Below are positions 35,982-45,907 of a stretch of 64,000 nt of DNA, in pieces (the first letter of the stretch is position 1; every line of letters begins with the position of its first letter). Made by a program: the position numbers and the translations under genes. The stretch is from CAWVSB01 sp046710535. Its GTDB lineage: Bacteria; Pseudomonadota; Gammaproteobacteria; Pseudomonadales; CAWVSB01. The notes below the pieces were generated by a model that saw nothing but the letters and a program-made list of their open reading frames with translations, ran no database searches and was not told the origin of the DNA. The DNA lies in assembly GCA_046710535.1 (NCBI GenBank), contig JBKEHH010000015.1, forward strand, positions 1 through 64,000, given 5' to 3'.

Positions 35982-36712
35982 TGATTGTTGTAGGCCACCG
36001 CGGGGCAGCAGGCGAAGCGCCAGAAAATACTATTGCAGGTTTCCGTCATGCTATCGACCGAGGTGTGCGCTATCTAGAGTTTGACTTACGCCTGTCTAGC
36101 GACAATGAGATTGTGATTGTGCACGATGAGACAATCGATCGCACTTGCTACGTTACCGGCAGAGTTGATTCTTTGTCAGTGAAAGAGCTGGCAAAACTTG
36201 ATGGCAGAAAAAGTGGTCCGCCATGGTCAACTAAAACAGATACTGGTATTGCCAGCTTAGCTAAGGTGTTAGAAAAAACACCTGAAATAAAGCTGTATCA
36301 GTTTGAGGTTAAGTCTGCGCCTAGTGATGTGTTGGCAGAAATAGCTAAGCAATTAGCGACACTGTTTCCGACTAAAGCATCTGCTAAGAAAATTGTCGTC
36401 ACCTCGTTTGATACCAAAATGCATAAGCTAATGAAAATCCATGCACCTTATATTGCGCTGGGTTTGGTCAGTGAAATGCAAGGCTGTTTAGCCCAAGCGC
36501 AAGAACTAAAATGCGACTATTTAATTATTGGCAGCAAAATTTGTACCCCAAATTTGGTTAGCAGAGCGCATAAGCAAAACATTCAGGTGTCGGTATGGAC
36601 GGTGAATGAGTTAGCCACCATTGAAAAACTTCATGTCATGGGGGTGGACAGTATTGTCACTGATTATCCGTCGATGGCGATTCCTTTCGTAGGCAAACTA
36701 CAGCGCGAATAA
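35981..36712 (+). CDS. glycerophosphodiester phosphodiesterase, 243 aa
   Basis: A UgpQ-type GDPD that cuts glycerophosphodiesters to an alcohol and glycerol-3-phosphate. Starting MIVVGHRGAAGEAPENT, it has the catalytic HRGxxxxxPENT motif, then LEFDLRLSSDNEIVIVHDET with the second His, and the C-terminal SVWTVNE. There is no signal peptide, so it is cytoplasmic. The start ATG overlaps the SDR stop (TGATG), which implies coupling. The frame could extend one codon to a TTG. Confidence 0.9.
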   Translation: MIVVGHRGAAGEAPENTIAGFRHAIDRGVRYLEFDLRLSSDNEIVIVHDETIDRTCYVTGRVDSLSVKELAKLDGRKSGPPWSTKTDTGIASLAKVLEKTPEIKLYQFEVKSAPSDVLAEIAKQLATLFPTKASAKKIVVTSFDTKMHKLMKIHAPYIALGLVSEMQGCLAQAQELKCDYLIIGSKICTPNLVSRAHKQNIQVSVWTVNELATIEKLHVMGVDSIVTDYPSMAIPFVGKLQRE

Positions 36713-36723
36713 TAAGGCTGCTT

Positions 36724-38225
36724 ATGATAATTAAAAAAACAATAATATTTACCCTCGCCTTTTCTTTTTGTAGTGCTGGCTGGGCCCAGCAATCAATAGA
36801 CTTAGTGTTGCAAGGCGGCCGAGTTATCGACCCTGAAACAGGTTTTATGCTATTGCTAACGTTGGCATCAGCGCTGGTAATATAGTTGCTGTATCAAAAC
36901 AGCCGCTAGTAGGCAGTGCCATAATTGATGTAAGCGGCAAGGTGGTTACCCCAGGATTTATTGATTTACACACTCATAGTCCAACTGAGCTAGGGCAGTA
37001 TTACCAAGCATTTGACGGTATAACCACTGCGTTGGAACTAGAGCTCGGTGCTTTCCCCGTTACGCGCTATGGTGAACACATCAGCATCAAGCCAATGATT
37101 AATTTTGGCGCGTCAGTTGGTTATATCCCTATTCGTGGCTTGGTTATGCAGGGCGTAGTGCAGGTAGATATGGCAAGTTCCCCCAGTATTACCGGCTGGC
37201 GTGGATTTAAAACCTTAGTAAAAAGTTTATATAGCGATCCGCGCGATACCTTTACTAGACAGGCATCGCTTGGCGAGATTGAAGAGATTCGAGTATTGCT
37301 TAACAGTGGCCTCGACAGTGGTGGTTTGGGTATTGGTTTAGCGCTTGATTACATTAGCGAGGCAGTAAGTGAGGCCGAACTTAATATGATTTTTGATGTG
37401 GCGGGTTCCAGGCAAGTGCCAATATTTGTGCATGTACGCCGCGGTATCAATGGTGACCCAGCAGGCTTGCGAGAAGTAATAGCGCAAGCAAAAAGAGCCG
37501 GTGCTAGCGTGCATATTTGCCATATAACTCATAATGCGATGAAGAATATTGATTTGTTTTTGGCAGAAATCAACCAAGCGAAAATAGATGGAGTGGATAT
37601 CTCCACCGAGGTGCTGCCTTACAACGCAGGTTCGGCGTTAATTTCCTCGGCGGTATTTGGCCGCGACTGGCAGGCCATATTTAATATTACCTATAGTGAT
37701 GTTGAGTGGCCGGCTACCGGCGAGCGCTTTACTCAGCAAAGTTGGGAGCAGCGGCGTAAACAAGAGCCTGATGGAGTGGTAGTCCATCACTATGTGAAAG
37801 AGAGCTGGACTCAAACTGCCATTAAAGATCCATCAGTAATGATAGTGAGCGACTTAGTGCCAATGCTGTCGTTGGATAAAAATGTGGCGCCGCATAATGG
37901 CGCGTTTACTAAAATTATTGGCCAGTATGTACGCGATGAAAAACTACTAACCTTGTCACAAGCTTTGAGCCGGATGACTTTAATGCCAGCGCAGCGACTA
38001 GAAGAAATAGCGCCCGCATTTAAACGCAAAGGCCGTATTCAAGTTGGTATGGATGCTGACATTACCGTTTTTGATGCCGATAAAATAGCTAGCCAAGCAA
38101 GCTATCAAAACGCTTATCAAGAGGCGACGGGATTAGATTATGTAATTGTCGCTGGTCAGCCAATTATTGCTAAGGGTAAGTTAGTGAAAGCTGTGTATCC
38201 CGGTGAGCGATTGTTAACGCAGTAA
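36724..38225 (+). pseudogene. exported D-aminoacylase-like amidohydrolase, frameshifted
   Basis: An amidohydrolase of the N-acyl-D-amino-acid deacylase class. ATG 36724 opens a signal peptide (MIIKKTIIFTLAFSFCSAGW) and SIDLVLQGGRVIDPETGF. The frame is then lost at a run of four T (36843-36846). Adding one base restores YAIANVGISAGNIVAVSKQP and joins the long frame that reads VVTPGFIDLHTHSPTELGQY, VHICHITHNAMKNID and a C-terminal metal-independent beta domain (GRIQVGMDADITVFD). The long frame could start internally at GTG 36942, but that removes the first strand and signal peptide. It follows the GDPD gene by 11 bp. Confidence 0.8.
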
Positions 38226-38227
38226 AA

Positions 38228-38917
38228 CTACTGCTGATGTATATGTACATCGCGCTGTGGGAATGGAATTGATATTCCTTGGGCGTCGAAGGCAAGCTTA
38301 ATGGCTTCATGGGCATTAAAATAAACCGGCCAGTAATTGTCTGACTCACACCAAGGTCTCACTGTTAGTTCGATAGCGCTGTCACCGTGGCCACTAACAA
38401 AAATGTCTGGAGCAGGGTCTTGCAGCACGTTGGTGTCTGATGCTAATACATCGCTGATAACTTGCTTCACCTTTAATATGTCGTCACCATAGCCAATACC
38501 AAATGTCATGTCGACACGACGGGTTGATTCAATAAAGACATTTTTCACGCAGCCGTTAGACAAATTGCCGTTAGGAATAATCACCCGCTGGTTGTCTAGA
38601 GTTTTTAATATAGTGTTGAAAATTTGAATTTCTTGAACTACGCCAACATAGCCTTGGGCGTCTATAACGTCGCCAGCTTTAAATGGCTTGAATAACAAAA
38701 TCAAGATGCCGCCAGCGAAGTTAGCTAGGCTGCCTTGCAGTGCTAAACCAATGGCTAAGCCTGCTGCACCTAATAAAGCGATTAACGACGCAGTCTGAAT
38801 GCCGATCATTGAGGCAAAGATAATTAACACTAATGCCTTAACCAGAATGTTAGCCATACTGTGTAAAAAAGACGCTAAGGTTGGCTCGGTAGAGCTGCGT
38901 TTAACGGCTTTATCCAT
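38228..38917 (-). CDS. mechanosensitive channel (MscS family), 5'-truncated
   Basis: An MscS-type channel that opens under membrane tension. The pore helix is clear (LIALLGAAGLAIGLALQGSL, then ANFAGGILILLFKPF), followed by the beta domain (GVVQEIQIFNTILKTLDNQR, VIIPNGNLSNG) and the C-terminal FPQRDVHI. Homology continues in frame past ATG 38917 as IGWWVANRVVGLMDKAVKR to about 38953 and then stops. TM1 is mostly missing: the sequence beyond belongs to an opposed MFS gene. The protein from ATG 38917 would retain TM2, TM3 and the cytoplasmic cage. Function is doubtful. It ends 2 bp from the convergent amidohydrolase. Confidence 0.8.
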   Translation of the reverse strand: MDKAVKRSSTEPTLASFLHSMANILVKALVLIIFASMIGIQTASLIALLGAAGLAIGLALQGSLANFAGGILILLFKPFKAGDVIDAQGYVGVVQEIQIFNTILKTLDNQRVIIPNGNLSNGCVKNVFIESTRRVDMTFGIGYGDDILKVKQVISDVLASDTNVLQDPAPDIFVSGHGDSAIELTVRPWCESDNYWPVYFNAHEAIKLAFDAQGISIPFPQRDVHIHQQ

Positions 38918-38934
38918 TAACCCGACGACACGGT

Positions 38935-39777
38935 TTGCTACCCACCAACCGATTAGTTGGTTATGTTGGTGGCGCTTATTTGGTGCAATGGTTTGATTGG
39001 CGCGTTGCCTTCGTGGTTGTCGGCTTGCCAGGCGTATTGTTAGCTATTTTATTAAGACTGACAGTTTTGGAACCATCCAGAGGGTTTTCTGAAGCGCGAA
39101 GTGATACCGAAGAAACCTCATTCAAGGAAGTGTTAGCCTTGCTGTGGTCACGGAAAGCGTTCCGGCACCTATCATTTGCCTGCGCTCTCCACGCTTTTGT
39201 GACCTATGGCGTTGGTAACTTTATGGTAATTTTCTTGAGCCGGGTCCACGATATGCCAACCATTGATATTGGTAAATACTATGGGCTGGTCGCGGGCATA
39301 GGCGGGTTGGCAGGAACACTGGCAGGTGGTTGGCTCTCTGACACAATGGCCAACAAAACCAATAATAAAAACTGGTATATCTGGATACCCTTTATCTCGA
39401 CCATAGCCGCAATCCCCTTTGCGTTGGTCACTTTTCTAGTAATGGACAATGGCATGTCTGCAACACTGTCGTGGGTTATACCCGTATTTTTCGGCGGTTT
39501 CTATCTTGCTCCCTGTATTGCAGTGACCCATGGCATGGTTGGGCTGCGCATTAGGGCATTATCATCGGCGGTATTGTTCTTTGTGCTTAATTTAATTGGG
39601 CTGGGATTAGGTTCCATTCTGACGGGGTGGGCTGCAGATATGTTGGAGCCAAAGTATGCAACTGACGCCATTCGCTATGCGTTGTCGCTAACCATTATGG
39701 TCAAAGTGTGGTGCGCTTTTCACTATTACATGTGCACGCGCACCCTCAAACACAGTTTGGATAATGCACCGGCATAG
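38935..39777 (+). pseudogene. MFS transporter, N-terminal half missing
   Basis: Only the later part of a major facilitator superfamily permease remains. It starts abruptly at about 38953 with LVGYVGGAYLVQWFDWRVAF, which corresponds to the TM5-TM6 region, then VVVGLPGVLLAILLRLTVLE and the whole second six-helix half. The final helix runs into a cytoplasmic tail ending NAPA. There is no true start; the frame's first residues derive from mscS DNA on the other strand. It is related to glucarate/hexuronate or spinster-like carriers only in a general way. Confidence 0.8.
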
Positions 39778-39844
39778 CCGAAACACTTAGCCTGATGCTA
39801 TAGAAAATTAAGGGGCGGACTCCGCCCATTGATTCAACTAATGC

Positions 39845-40456
39845 CTAGGCACCGACACTTGCACGCTCGCTGACTCGCTTATACCACGCCGCTATATTCT
39901 TATTATTTTCATTTAGCGGCTGTCCTACTTGACTACCAAACTCCAAAAATACAAACAAGAGAATGTCAGCAAGAGTAAAACGATCGCCACAGATGTAGTT
40001 TTTCCCTTCCATCAGCCCATCCAACCATGTCACTTTCTCTTGTGCCAAAGCTTTTAAATCGTCGGCAGCCTGCGGAAGAAGTCGCATGCGATCTTTGAAT
40101 ATCGCCTCTCCTTCAGCATATCTAAATGCATTGACCAAATTTTCTAAAATACCGTGATCAATTCTTCGTACCCACATTCTGGTTTCTGCACGCTGCGCAG
40201 GCGACGTTCCAATTAACTCCGATGGCCCAGTGACTTCGTCAAGATACTCGCAAATTGCGGTAATTTCCGAAATAATCTCCCCACTATCTATCTGTAAAGC
40301 GGGTAATTGGCCTGCAGGATTGAGTTTCAAATACTCGTCCCGACGGTTCTCTGCAGCCATCAGATCGACTTCGTGTAGTTCAAGATCGGCTTCACATTCG
40401 ACTGCGAACATACGAACTACTTTTGGGTTAGGTCCCATTGAATTGAATAACTTCAT
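39845..40456 (-). CDS. glutathione S-transferase, 203 aa
   Basis: A cytosolic GST. The thioredoxin-like domain starts MKLFNSMGPNPKVVRMFAVE and has the cis-Pro/GSH region LNPAGQLPALQIDSGEIISE. A helical C-terminal domain carries FTLADILLFVFLEF, the conserved N-capping motif. The catalytic Ser/Cys/Tyr position is not certain from this N-terminus. AAGGA precedes the ATG. It is convergent with the MFS remnant, is monocistronic and has no obvious partner. Confidence 0.88.
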   Translation of the reverse strand: MKLFNSMGPNPKVVRMFAVECEADLELHEVDLMAAENRRDEYLKLNPAGQLPALQIDSGEIISEITAICEYLDEVTGPSELIGTSPAQRAETRMWVRRIDHGILENLVNAFRYAEGEAIFKDRMRLLPQAADDLKALAQEKVTWLDGLMEGKNYICGDRFTLADILLFVFLEFGSQVGQPLNENNKNIAAWYKRVSERASVGA

Positions 40457-40684
40457 TATGATTTTTCCTTGGTCAGTTTAATACCAGTAATGCCATCGCT
40501 AATTGAACGCCATAAGTCATGCCAGCTCGGCCCCTTTGTCTATTAACCCTTGCTGATTTTCCATGCTATTACTCCCTGTTGTTATTTATACGTCGATTAT
40601 TGTTTATGTTTGCGCTAAAAAAAGGAAAAGCTGCCAGCTTAGTTAACTCGGCTAGCACTATTAAAGGTGTTGTGGCCGTTGCGG

Positions 40685-41815
40685 CTAGGCTAAAACTTTA
40701 TCTAAAGCGACGGCCAGGTTATTCACAGTACGGTCAATATCAGCCAGCTTATCTAGGCCAAATAGACCGATACGGAATGTTTGGTAATCATCGGGCTCGT
40801 CACATTTTAATGGCACGCCAGCAGCAATTTGAAGACCTTCTGCCATGAATTTTTTGCCATTTTGAATATCGCCTTCACTGGTGTAGCTAACTACAACGCC
40901 AGGCGCCTCAAAGCCTTCAGCTGCAACGCTAGCAATACCTTTACTTGTTAGTAGCTCGCGCACTCGGCGGCCTAGCTCTAGTTGGGCCTGCTTTATGTTG
41001 TCAAAACCGAATACTTCGGTTTCTTTAATGGTGTCACGAAACTGCTTTAGCGCATCAGTTGGCATAGTGGCATGGTAGGCGTGGCCACCGTTTTCATAGG
41101 CTTGCATAATTTGCAGCCATTTTTTTAGATCGCAAGCAAAGCTAGTGCTAGTGGTATCTTCGATCTCACTTAGCGCTTTTTCACTAAGCATAACTAATGC
41201 GCTACAAGGTGACGCGCTCCAGCCTTTTTGGGGTGCGCTAATTAATATATCGACACCGCAGGCCTTCATGTCTACCCATACAGTGCCAGAGGCAATACAG
41301 TCCAAAACGAATATGCCACCAACTGAATGCACGGCGTCGCTCACTTGGCGAAGATAGTCATCAGGTAAAATTATGCCTGCCGATGTTTCTACATGGGGGG
41401 CAAATACAATTGCTGGTTTTTCAGCCTTAATTGTTGCCACTACGTCTGCTATTGCGGCGGGGGCAAATGCAGCGGTTTTCTCAGTGCTTTGTTTTTTTGC
41501 CTTCATCACTATGGTTTCACTAGCGATGCTGCCCATATCTAAAATTTGGCTCCAGCGAAAACTAAACCAGCCATTGCGAAGCACTAAGCACTTTTTGTCA
41601 TTGGCAAATTGTCTGGCAACCGCTTCCATGCCATAGGTGCCGCTACCGGGAACGACAACAACTGCTGCGCTGTTATAGACACCCTTTAGGGTTGCAGAGA
41701 TATCGTTTATCACCCCTTGAAAGTCTTGCGACATATGGTTTAACGAACGGTCAGTAAATACAACCGAGTATTCAAGTAGTCCGTTAGGATCAATATTGGG
41801 TAGTAAGCCTGGCAT
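40685..41815 (-). CDS. class V aminotransferase (alanine-glyoxylate type), 376 aa
   Basis: A PLP enzyme of the class V fold, closest in pattern to alanine-glyoxylate or 2-aminoethylphosphonate-pyruvate aminotransferases. The N-terminal VVVVPGSGTYGMEAVARQFA phosphate-binding region, ETSAGI, the Asp in FVLDCIASGTV and the PLP lysine in SAPQKGWSASPC are present. A C-terminal ATMPTDALKQF segment supports the family. GAG precedes the ATG. It stands alone. The amino donor and acceptor cannot be set from sequence. Confidence 0.85.
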   Translation of the reverse strand: MPGLLPNIDPNGLLEYSVVFTDRSLNHMSQDFQGVINDISATLKGVYNSAAVVVVPGSGTYGMEAVARQFANDKKCLVLRNGWFSFRWSQILDMGSIASETIVMKAKKQSTEKTAAFAPAAIADVVATIKAEKPAIVFAPHVETSAGIILPDDYLRQVSDAVHSVGGIFVLDCIASGTVWVDMKACGVDILISAPQKGWSASPCSALVMLSEKALSEIEDTTSTSFACDLKKWLQIMQAYENGGHAYHATMPTDALKQFRDTIKETEVFGFDNIKQAQLELGRRVRELLTSKGIASVAAEGFEAPGVVVSYTSEGDIQNGKKFMAEGLQIAAGVPLKCDEPDDYQTFRIGLFGLDKLADIDRTVNNLAVALDKVLA

Positions 41816-42238
41816 AGTTAATTCTCACTAGGTGGTCAATTAGGCGGCGGATGTTAGCGGATACTGCTTACGCAATCTATTTAAAGACGCTGAAAATAAA
41901 AATTAGCCGAATTCTTTGGCGCGCTATTTGTGTGCCTGCGCCTGCTTAAAATGATGTCAGTAGCCTTGTCATCTCGATTGCAGACCGTTAACCGCGCGGT
42001 TTGGATAGTAAAGCATAGTTTTTGCATCATATTAATGCGTGAAATAAAGTAACATTTTCAAGTAGGCCATCATGGTGCGTGGGCGCACACCGATAGTGCA
42101 TAAATTTGTTACAAAACAATTACTTACAAAATAAAATATTATCAATAAACTATTGATTTTTAAATATAATGAGCTACTCTCAACTTGTTCGTTACATAAG
42201 GTAACGTTTTAAGCAGGTTTTAACTTGGAGAAGATGCT
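41816..42238. other. intergenic region, no gene seen
   Basis: About 420 bp between divergent genes. It contains a small palindrome, CGTTAC-ATAAG-GTAACG, followed by TTTT at 42190-42210, just before the small exported protein. This could be an operator or a leader hairpin. No other feature is visible. Confidence 0.4.
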
Positions 42239-42538
42239 ATGAAAGCTATTGTTATCGCAGCCTTATTGGCGGCAGCCCCCTTGTCTCACGCTGGTTGCAG
42301 TGAGTTTTTTGAACTAGATGAGCCCGCAATAGTTAGCGGCGCACAATCTACCTTGGCTGAAATGACAGCGCTGAGAACTGAAGTTGTGGATTATGTTGAA
42401 ACAGGTGAGTCGTATGTCGCTTGCTCAGGTGCTCCTGATTTCTATAAAAACTATATTATAGAGAAGCTAGAAAAAGTAGCGCAGAGCTTCAACGCTGAAA
42501 TAACATATTCAATTGATGATGCTGCTATAGCTCGCTAA
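42239..42538 (+). CDS. small exported protein, 99 aa
   Basis: A signal peptide (MKAIVIAALLAAAPLSHAG) precedes a mature part of about 80 residues with two Cys (GCSEFFELDE and VACSGAPDF), probably disulphide-bonded in the periplasm. A GGAG Shine-Dalgarno is present. Conserved-looking features are the acidic N-terminus and a helical middle, but I recognise no family. It lies upstream of plsB and is separated from it by a 218-bp gap. Confidence 0.65.
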   Translation: MKAIVIAALLAAAPLSHAGCSEFFELDEPAIVSGAQSTLAEMTALRTEVVDYVETGESYVACSGAPDFYKNYIIEKLEKVAQSFNAEITYSIDDAAIAR

Positions 42539-42756
42539 TATTGTTTATTCGAACCGGTATAGCGATAACAATATCACCGGTCTGTTACTAAGCTAATAAC
42601 CCGCTAAAAACTGCCAGTTCTGGCAGCTTACAACTCCCCAAAAACATTTTTAATAAGTAATTAAGCATTCTGATATCAGAGTATAATTACGCTCGTGTTA
42701 TATTAAGGCCATATAAAAAGCACGACATTAGCCAGCTAAATAGGGCTTGGAACCGG

Positions 42757-45213
42757 ATGTTTATGAATTTTATTCGAGATTTTTTTAGTCGCGTATTACA
42801 AACCATTTTATTTTGGTGGGTGAAGGTGGGCGATAACCCCCATAACACCGATATTGAAGTGCTTAAAAACGCCCCTAAGCTTATTTACGTATTAGAGTAT
42901 GAGTCATTAAGTGACGCGCTGGTGTTGGACCAGCAATGTCGTAAGCTTGGCCTTCCTTCCATTTTTAAGCGTGATAGCTATTTAGCTGGCGTCAGTGTTC
43001 AGCCGTTGTTGACGGTTAAGCGCGGTAAGTCATTGTTTGGCCCTAAGCCTGACGCAATTATTGGCCGTATTAAGTCAATTTTAGATTATCTAGCTGCAAA
43101 CCCGAATGAAGATGTGCTGTTAGTGCCTGCGGCCCTTTACTGGGGTAGAGCGGCAGAAAATAATACAAATCCCATTAAGGCGATTTTTAGCTCTAACTGG
43201 ACCATGGTGGGTCGATTTACAAAAGTGCTTACTGTTATTCTTAACGGTCGCAATACGTTTTTTGAACTTAACGACCCGGTGTCGTTAAGGCTGCTGTTGG
43301 GCGAAGAGATAAACTCAAATGTTGCCTCAAGAAAAGTTGCCAGATTAATAAGAGTGCACTTTAGGCGAGTACGCGCCGCAGTTATCGGCCCCGACATGTC
43401 ACATAAGCGCTTATTACTAGACCGCGTTTTAACCTCAGACTATGTGCGCCGAGTGATTAAAGAGCAGGCCGAAGAGCAAGGTGTGCAACTTAAAGATGTG
43501 CAGCTGCTAGCTCGCAAAAACGCTGAAGCCATCGCCGCTGATGTATCTAATAACGCCATCCGATTCCTAAGCGCCATAATGTCGTGGGTGTGGAATAGGT
43601 TGTATCAAGGCATTCGGATGAATGGCATTGAACAAGTGCGTGAGCTAGCGCGTGACAATGCCATTGTGTACGCGCCGTGTCATCGCAGCCATATAGACTA
43701 CCTACTAATGAGCTATTTGCTGTATCACAACGGCCTTAACGTGCCGCATATCGCTGCCGGGGAAAATATTAACATGCCCGTCGTAGGCCTCTTGCTGCGT
43801 CGTTGTGGTGCGTTTTATATTCGTCGCCGTTTTGGTGGGGACAGAATTTATACCGCTGTTTTTCATGAATATTTACATGCTGTATTCACCAGCGGCTTTC
43901 CGGTTGAATATTTTGTTGAAGGCGGACGCTCGCGCACTGGCAGAATGTTAAAGCCCGCCACCGGTATTTTGTCGATGACGGTTACAAGTCATCTACGTGA
44001 CAATAAAAAACCTATTGTGATTATTCCGGTATATATCGGTTATGAAAAAATATTTGAAGCAAGCTCATATAAAAATGAGCTAAAAGGTAAAGAGAAGAAA
44101 AAAGAAAATTTATTCGATTTAGCTAAAACAGTACAAAAGCTCAATAATAATGGCGAGGTGTCGGTTAATTTTGGCGAAGCTATTCATCTTAATGACATGC
44201 TGGATGTTCATCAGCCAGCGTGGCGCGAAACCAAATATGAACTGTTTGATAAGCCCGAATGGCTGGCTAAGTTTGTCGCTAAGCTTTCGTTTGAGCTGGC
44301 GGCAAGGATAAACGGCGCAGCGGCGCTTAATCCAGTAAATTTGGTAGCCACGGCAATGCTTGCCACGCCACGCCAAGCAATCGATGGTCGCTTATTAGAT
44401 CGTCATTTAAACATGCTTATCGATATTCAAAAATTCCAACCCTATAGTGATCGTATATCATTCCCTGAAGGCAGCAGCCAAAAATGGATTGAATACACCG
44501 AAAGCATGGAAAGCTTAAGTCATGTATCTCAGCCCCTTGGTGATATTTACGGTTTAAACAGTAAAAACGTTATTGCCATGTCTTACTACCGTAACAACAT
44601 CCAGCATTTGTATATGGTGCCAGCGTTAGTGGCGGCATTAGTAGCACAGCGCGATGGCATTAGTCAGTACGAGTTAGAAGAAATTTTCGCCCGCATTTAT
44701 CCGCATATAAGAAACGAGTTATTCTTGGCGGCAGATGTTGATCAGGCGCGCGAAGCAGTTGGCAGTTGGTTAAATTACTTTGCCGACAAAGGCTTACTTA
44801 ATCACCAAGGCGATAAATGGTTTGCCATTGATAAAGCCTTATCAAGCCGGCTAGAGTTAGAGCTGTTGGTTAGTATTGTGCTGCCAGCACTAGAAAGATA
44901 CTTCGTTGGTCTTTCAACCATGGTGCGTATTGGCAGTAACAAATGCACCAGCGAGGAGCTAGAAAAGCAGTCGCAATTGATGGCCCAGCGCCTGTCGTTA
45001 CTTAACGGTTTAGATGCTCCTGAATTTTTTGATAAAACCTTGTTCCGCCGCTTTATCGAAGGTCTAGAAAAACAAGGTGAGATAACTATTAATGAAAAAG
45101 GCTTAATTGAATTCGACACAGTAATGGGCGAAATGGTATTTGAGGCCGATAAGATTTTACCGGCCGAGGTTGTTTATAATATTTCACAAGCCGCCGACTT
45201 TTCTTTAGGCTAG
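42757..45213 (+). CDS. plsB: glycerol-3-phosphate 1-O-acyltransferase, 818 aa
   Basis: PlsB adds the first acyl chain to glycerol-3-phosphate at the inner membrane, starting phospholipid synthesis. The catalytic HX4D motif is HRSHIDYL, followed by the substrate-binding GAFYIRRRFGGD and FVEGGRSRTGR and the P-rich IIPVYIGYEK. An N-terminal domain of about 290 residues and a long C-terminal helical domain match the gammaproteobacterial enzyme (about 807 aa). Two ATGs (42757 and 42763) are possible. It is probably monocistronic. Confidence 0.95.
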   Translation: MFMNFIRDFFSRVLQTILFWWVKVGDNPHNTDIEVLKNAPKLIYVLEYESLSDALVLDQQCRKLGLPSIFKRDSYLAGVSVQPLLTVKRGKSLFGPKPDAIIGRIKSILDYLAANPNEDVLLVPAALYWGRAAENNTNPIKAIFSSNWTMVGRFTKVLTVILNGRNTFFELNDPVSLRLLLGEEINSNVASRKVARLIRVHFRRVRAAVIGPDMSHKRLLLDRVLTSDYVRRVIKEQAEEQGVQLKDVQLLARKNAEAIAADVSNNAIRFLSAIMSWVWNRLYQGIRMNGIEQVRELARDNAIVYAPCHRSHIDYLLMSYLLYHNGLNVPHIAAGENINMPVVGLLLRRCGAFYIRRRFGGDRIYTAVFHEYLHAVFTSGFPVEYFVEGGRSRTGRMLKPATGILSMTVTSHLRDNKKPIVIIPVYIGYEKIFEASSYKNELKGKEKKKENLFDLAKTVQKLNNNGEVSVNFGEAIHLNDMLDVHQPAWRETKYELFDKPEWLAKFVAKLSFELAARINGAAALNPVNLVATAMLATPRQAIDGRLLDRHLNMLIDIQKFQPYSDRISFPEGSSQKWIEYTESMESLSHVSQPLGDIYGLNSKNVIAMSYYRNNIQHLYMVPALVAALVAQRDGISQYELEEIFARIYPHIRNELFLAADVDQAREAVGSWLNYFADKGLLNHQGDKWFAIDKALSSRLELELLVSIVLPALERYFVGLSTMVRIGSNKCTSEELEKQSQLMAQRLSLLNGLDAPEFFDKTLFRRFIEGLEKQGEITINEKGLIEFDTVMGEMVFEADKILPAEVVYNISQAADFSLG

Positions 45214-45328
45214 TCCATGCTTTGGCAGTTAAGTGGCAGTCAAAGTGTTTGTACTAGGTCATGGTTTCGGGCGGCGCTCCGTATTAATCTGTAAGTGTGG
45301 TTAATAGTTAATTTTGGAGAATGACCTA

Positions 45329-45767
45329 ATGAGCGACTTACCTCATCTATACAGCGTGAAATCAGTAGGTACAGCACCGGCACGCTGATATCCAGCGCCA
45401 ATAATTTACCCGCTATCACCGTAGTGCCGCCGCTACAGTTTGCGGCCCCAGTGACCAATGATCGCCCGAAGATTTACTTATGGCTGCCGTCGCCAACTGC
45501 CTTGTGCTGTCGTTTAGAACTATATCAAGAGCATCCAAACTAGTGTGGCAATCAATAGACTGCGAGGCGGTTGGCACCTTGGATAAAGTAGAGCGGAATA
45601 TTTTATTTACCAATGTAACGACAAAGGTAAGGCTGGTTATTCCATAGGTTGAAAGCAAAGAAAGAGCCGAGAAAATGTTGATCAAGGCAGAGCAAGCCTG
45701 CCTTATTACTAATTCTATGTCCTGCGACTTACAGCTTGAATGCGAAGCTGTGTTTGACAGTGACTAA
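45329..45767 (+). pseudogene. OsmC/Ohr-like peroxiredoxin family gene, inactivated
   Basis: A decayed OsmC-family gene. ATG 45329, behind GGAG, opens MSDLPHLYSVKSVGTAPAR and then the frame is lost. A second frame gives SSNLPAITVVPPLQFAAP and a third PEDLLMAAVANCLVLSFRTI, which then continues WQSIDCEAVGTLDKVERNIL and FTNVTTKVRLVIP to an in-frame TAG at 45645-45647. After it come ERAEKMLIKAEQACLITNSM and the catalytic-Cys region CDLQLECEAV to a TAA at 45767. At least two frameshifts and one nonsense codon are needed. The intact protein would reduce organic peroxides. Confidence 0.85.
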
Positions 45768-45907
45768 GCACTTGGCCGGAGTTTAGCCAGTGTTGCGTGG
45801 CTATTTACAGGATTTATTGATTCAATGTTTGAGCGCTAATTTTAAAGGTGTTAATGTCCACCTAACCGCAATAGTAGTTGCTTCAAATTTAATCAATTGA
45901 GTTTGTT

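Noticed and set aside
42190..42210. CGTTAC-ATAAG-GTAACG plus TTTT as a terminator
   Set aside because: It lies immediately upstream of a gene start with no gene ending nearby, so it is noted only as a palindrome in the intergenic entry.
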